DNA of 5,971 nucleotides from Actinomycetota bacterium (lineage in GTDB: Bacteria; Actinomycetota; Actinomycetes; Actinomycetales; Cellulomonadaceae): NCBI GenBank assembly GCA_018898235.1, contig JAHIJU010000370.1:1-5971 (forward strand), in the 5' to 3' direction. A program made the position numbers and the translations under genes. Numbering within the stretch: the first letter of the stretch is position 1; every line of letters starts with the position of its first letter. The notes below the pieces were generated by a model. That model was given only the letters and a program-made list of their open reading frames with translations, made no database searches and was not told the DNA's origin. Below are positions 4,839-5,971 of this stretch, in pieces.

Positions 4839-4843
4839 ACCGG

Positions 4844-5506
4844 ATGTTACGAGTCGTGATCGTCGACGACGAGGCCCTGGTGCGCAGCGGGTTCACGATG
4901 ATCCTGAACTCCACCGACGACATCCGCGTGGTCGGGACCGCTGCCGGAGTCGAGGCGCTCGACGTCATCAAAGCGGAGAAGCCGGACGTGCTGCTCCTGG
5001 ACATCCGCATGCCGCAGCTCGACGGTCTCACCCTGCTGGGCCTGGTCACCCGGCTGCCGAGTCCGCCGGCTATCGCCATGCTGACGACCTTCGACGCGGA
5101 CGAATACGTCATGGCCGCGCTCGGCGCCGGCGCTTCCGGGTTCCTGGTCAAAGACACCGAGCCGGAGCAACTCGCCCAGTACGTCCGCGCCCTAGCAGCC
5201 GGCGCGGTCGTCCTCTCCTCGCGCGCCTCTCGGACGCTGCTGGACACGCATCCCGCGCTCGTGGCGACCCTCGACGAAGAGGCCGGGCGCGTCTCCGGTC
5301 TCACCGAGCGCGAACGTCAGGTGCTGGTCTTGGTGGCCGAGGGTCTGTCGAACGCTGACATCGGTGCACGCCTGTACCTGGGTGCGGGAACGGTGAAGGA
5401 CCACGTCAGCGCCATCCTGGCGAAGCTCGGCGTGGCAAGCCGCGTTCAGGCCGCTCTCGCCGCTCAACGGGCCGGCTTGCTGACGGAACGGCCCGGCGAG
5501 CCGTGA
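4844..5506 (+). CDS. Response regulator, NarL/FixJ (LuxR-HTH) family
   Basis: This 220-residue protein is a cytoplasmic DNA-binding response regulator. The receiver domain (about 2-118) has the acidic pair D8-D9, the phospho-acceptor D53 in LLLDIRMPQLDG, the switch Thr in MLTTFD (81-82) and the conserved K103 in FLVKD. After a linker, a LuxR-type helix-turn-helix occupies about 153-215: LTERERQVLVLVAEGLSNAD, then the recognition segment GAGTVKDHVSAILAKLGV. All key residues are present and the length is typical, so it should be phosphorylated and active. ATG 4844 has GAGGAG five bases upstream. Its stop overlaps the histidine kinase start by four bases, which identifies the partner and suggests translational coupling. 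The regulated genes cannot be told from the window; resemblance to the desRK/liaRS-like class is only general. Confidence 0.95.
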   Translation: MLRVVIVDDEALVRSGFTMILNSTDDIRVVGTAAGVEALDVIKAEKPDVLLLDIRMPQLDGLTLLGLVTRLPSPPAIAMLTTFDADEYVMAALGAGASGFLVKDTEPEQLAQYVRALAAGAVVLSSRASRTLLDTHPALVATLDEEAGRVSGLTERERQVLVLVAEGLSNADIGARLYLGAGTVKDHVSAILAKLGVASRVQAALAAQRAGLLTERPGEP

Positions 5507-5971
5507 GTCGCCATCTGGGACTCTGGCGGCGCATCCCCGGCTGGGCGACAGACGTGATCGCGGTGGCGGTCGCTGCGGTCGACGTCTTCCTGGACATCTC
5601 CGCCCCCGGCCCCTTTGCGATCGGCACCTGCGTGCTCGCGGGCGCCGCCCTCCTGATCCGACGACCCTGGCCGCTGCTCGCCTTCGCTCTGACCCTCCCC
5701 GCCGCCCTGGTGGCCAATATCCTCGCAGCTCCCATCATCGCGCTGTTCGCCTTGTCCGCGAGGTCGCGTCGACGCTGGCTCCTCGTGGTCTGCGGTGCGC
5801 TCTTCGCGGCGGCGGAGGCCATCGGATGGCCGATCACCGAGCAGTTCACCCGCGACCAGAACTGGACCGCCGTCACGTTCGTCTACCAGCTGGCGACGGC
5901 CGCCGCTCCGATCCTGCTCGGTCAGCTCGTCCAGGCGGCGGCGGACCTGCGCGCCCGGATCGACGAGATCG
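5503..5971 (+). CDS. Sensor histidine kinase, amino-terminal membrane domain (partial)
   Basis: The gene starts at GTG 5503 inside the regulator's last codons (GTGA overlap) and runs off the right edge after 156 full codons. After a short basic amino end (SRHLGLWRRIPGW) there are about five hydrophobic segments: roughly 15-32, 39-52, 57-86, 92-110 and 121-143, with basic residues (RR at 53-54, SRRR at 88-91) on the inner side. It then enters a charged helix, QAAADLRARIDEI, where many actinobacterial NarL-type kinases pass from membrane domain to the dimerisation/phosphoacceptor (HisKA_3) helix. The His motif and ATPase domain lie beyond the window. The kinase assignment rests on gene order, topology and that linker; the signal sensed is unknown, probably a membrane or envelope cue. 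Confidence 0.85.
   Translation, partial: MSRHLGLWRRIPGWATDVIAVAVAAVDVFLDISAPGPFAIGTCVLAGAALLIRRPWPLLAFALTLPAALVANILAAPIIALFALSARSRRRWLLVVCGALFAAAEAIGWPITEQFTRDQNWTAVTFVYQLATAAAPILLGQLVQAAADLRARIDEI

Larger units (their letters stand above)
4230..4843. other. 614-bp divergent intergenic region with debris
   Basis: This gap separates the leftward toxin operon from the rightward two-component operon, so it should hold promoters for both. From 4230 to 4341 I see only the ribosome binding site of the 4229 gene and no clear promoter. At 4342-4397 is a perfect inverted repeat, and next to it a possible 34-codon ORF (4398-4502). From about 4520 to 4790 several short frames look faintly protein-like but none is a convincing gene; one piece near 4544-4610 resembles the start of an IS630-type transposase helix-turn-helix. 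The last 60 bp hold the likely promoter and ribosome binding site of the response regulator. Confidence 0.6.

Noticed and set aside
4549..5304. A 251-codon minus-strand open frame
   Set aside because: It is antisense to the response regulator, whose frame is certain from catalytic residues, and its Ser/Arg/Ala-rich translation has no domain.
5406..5876. A 156-codon minus-strand open frame at the right end
   Set aside because: It is antisense to the histidine kinase membrane domain and the end of the response regulator.
1..5971. CRISPR array, tRNA or rRNA genes, origin, intact insertion sequence
   Set aside because: I saw no spaced direct repeats, no cloverleaf with the usual conserved T-loop sequence, no ribosomal RNA motifs, and no full transposase with flanking terminal repeats.

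Overview
The window is high-GC DNA with strongly G/C-biased third codon positions, GTG starts and overlapping stop/start codons. Together with its gene families this points to an actinomycete; no marker in the window gives the genus.

About the first 4.2 kb is a minus-strand polymorphic-toxin locus of the type VII (ESX/WXG100) secretion kind, read from position 4229 down to 1. It opens with three closely spaced genes: a 111-residue conserved hypothetical protein (3894-4229), a small WXG100-like/DUF6507-like protein (3518-3883), and a WXG/LXG-like toxin amino-terminal domain (3107-3511). The toxin carrier breaks off after about 110 residues and is joined, out of frame, to the last ~87 residues of a toxin carboxy-terminal domain with an LLSCSTG motif (2919-3185). 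An apparently intact immunity-type gene follows with a GTGA overlap (2542-2922).

Downstream lies a graveyard of further toxin tails. The first is an ADP-ribosyltransferase (ART) toxin fragment (1528-2541) in at least three reading-frame blocks. Right against its stop codon is a second, shorter ART-like tail (1170-1527) that lacks the usual Glu-x-Glu. A short stretch of possible coding debris follows (955-1169). Two tandem paralogous small genes (664-954 and 348-644, about 45% identical by eye) come next and look like immunity genes. The amino-terminal part of an unrecognised gene runs off the left edge (1-219).

Positions 4230-4843 are largely non-coding. They hold a perfect 20-bp inverted repeat with a 16-nt centre, a possible small minus-strand ORF abutting it, faint transposase-like debris, and the probable promoter of the plus-strand operon.

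The right end is a plus-strand two-component system: a complete NarL/LuxR-type response regulator (4844-5506), overlapping by 4 bp a sensor histidine kinase of which only the membrane domain is inside the window (5503 onward). It diverges from the toxin locus and has no visible functional link to it. The main interest is the stepwise decay of toxin modules beside intact small immunity-like genes, including a paralogous pair of a family I cannot name.
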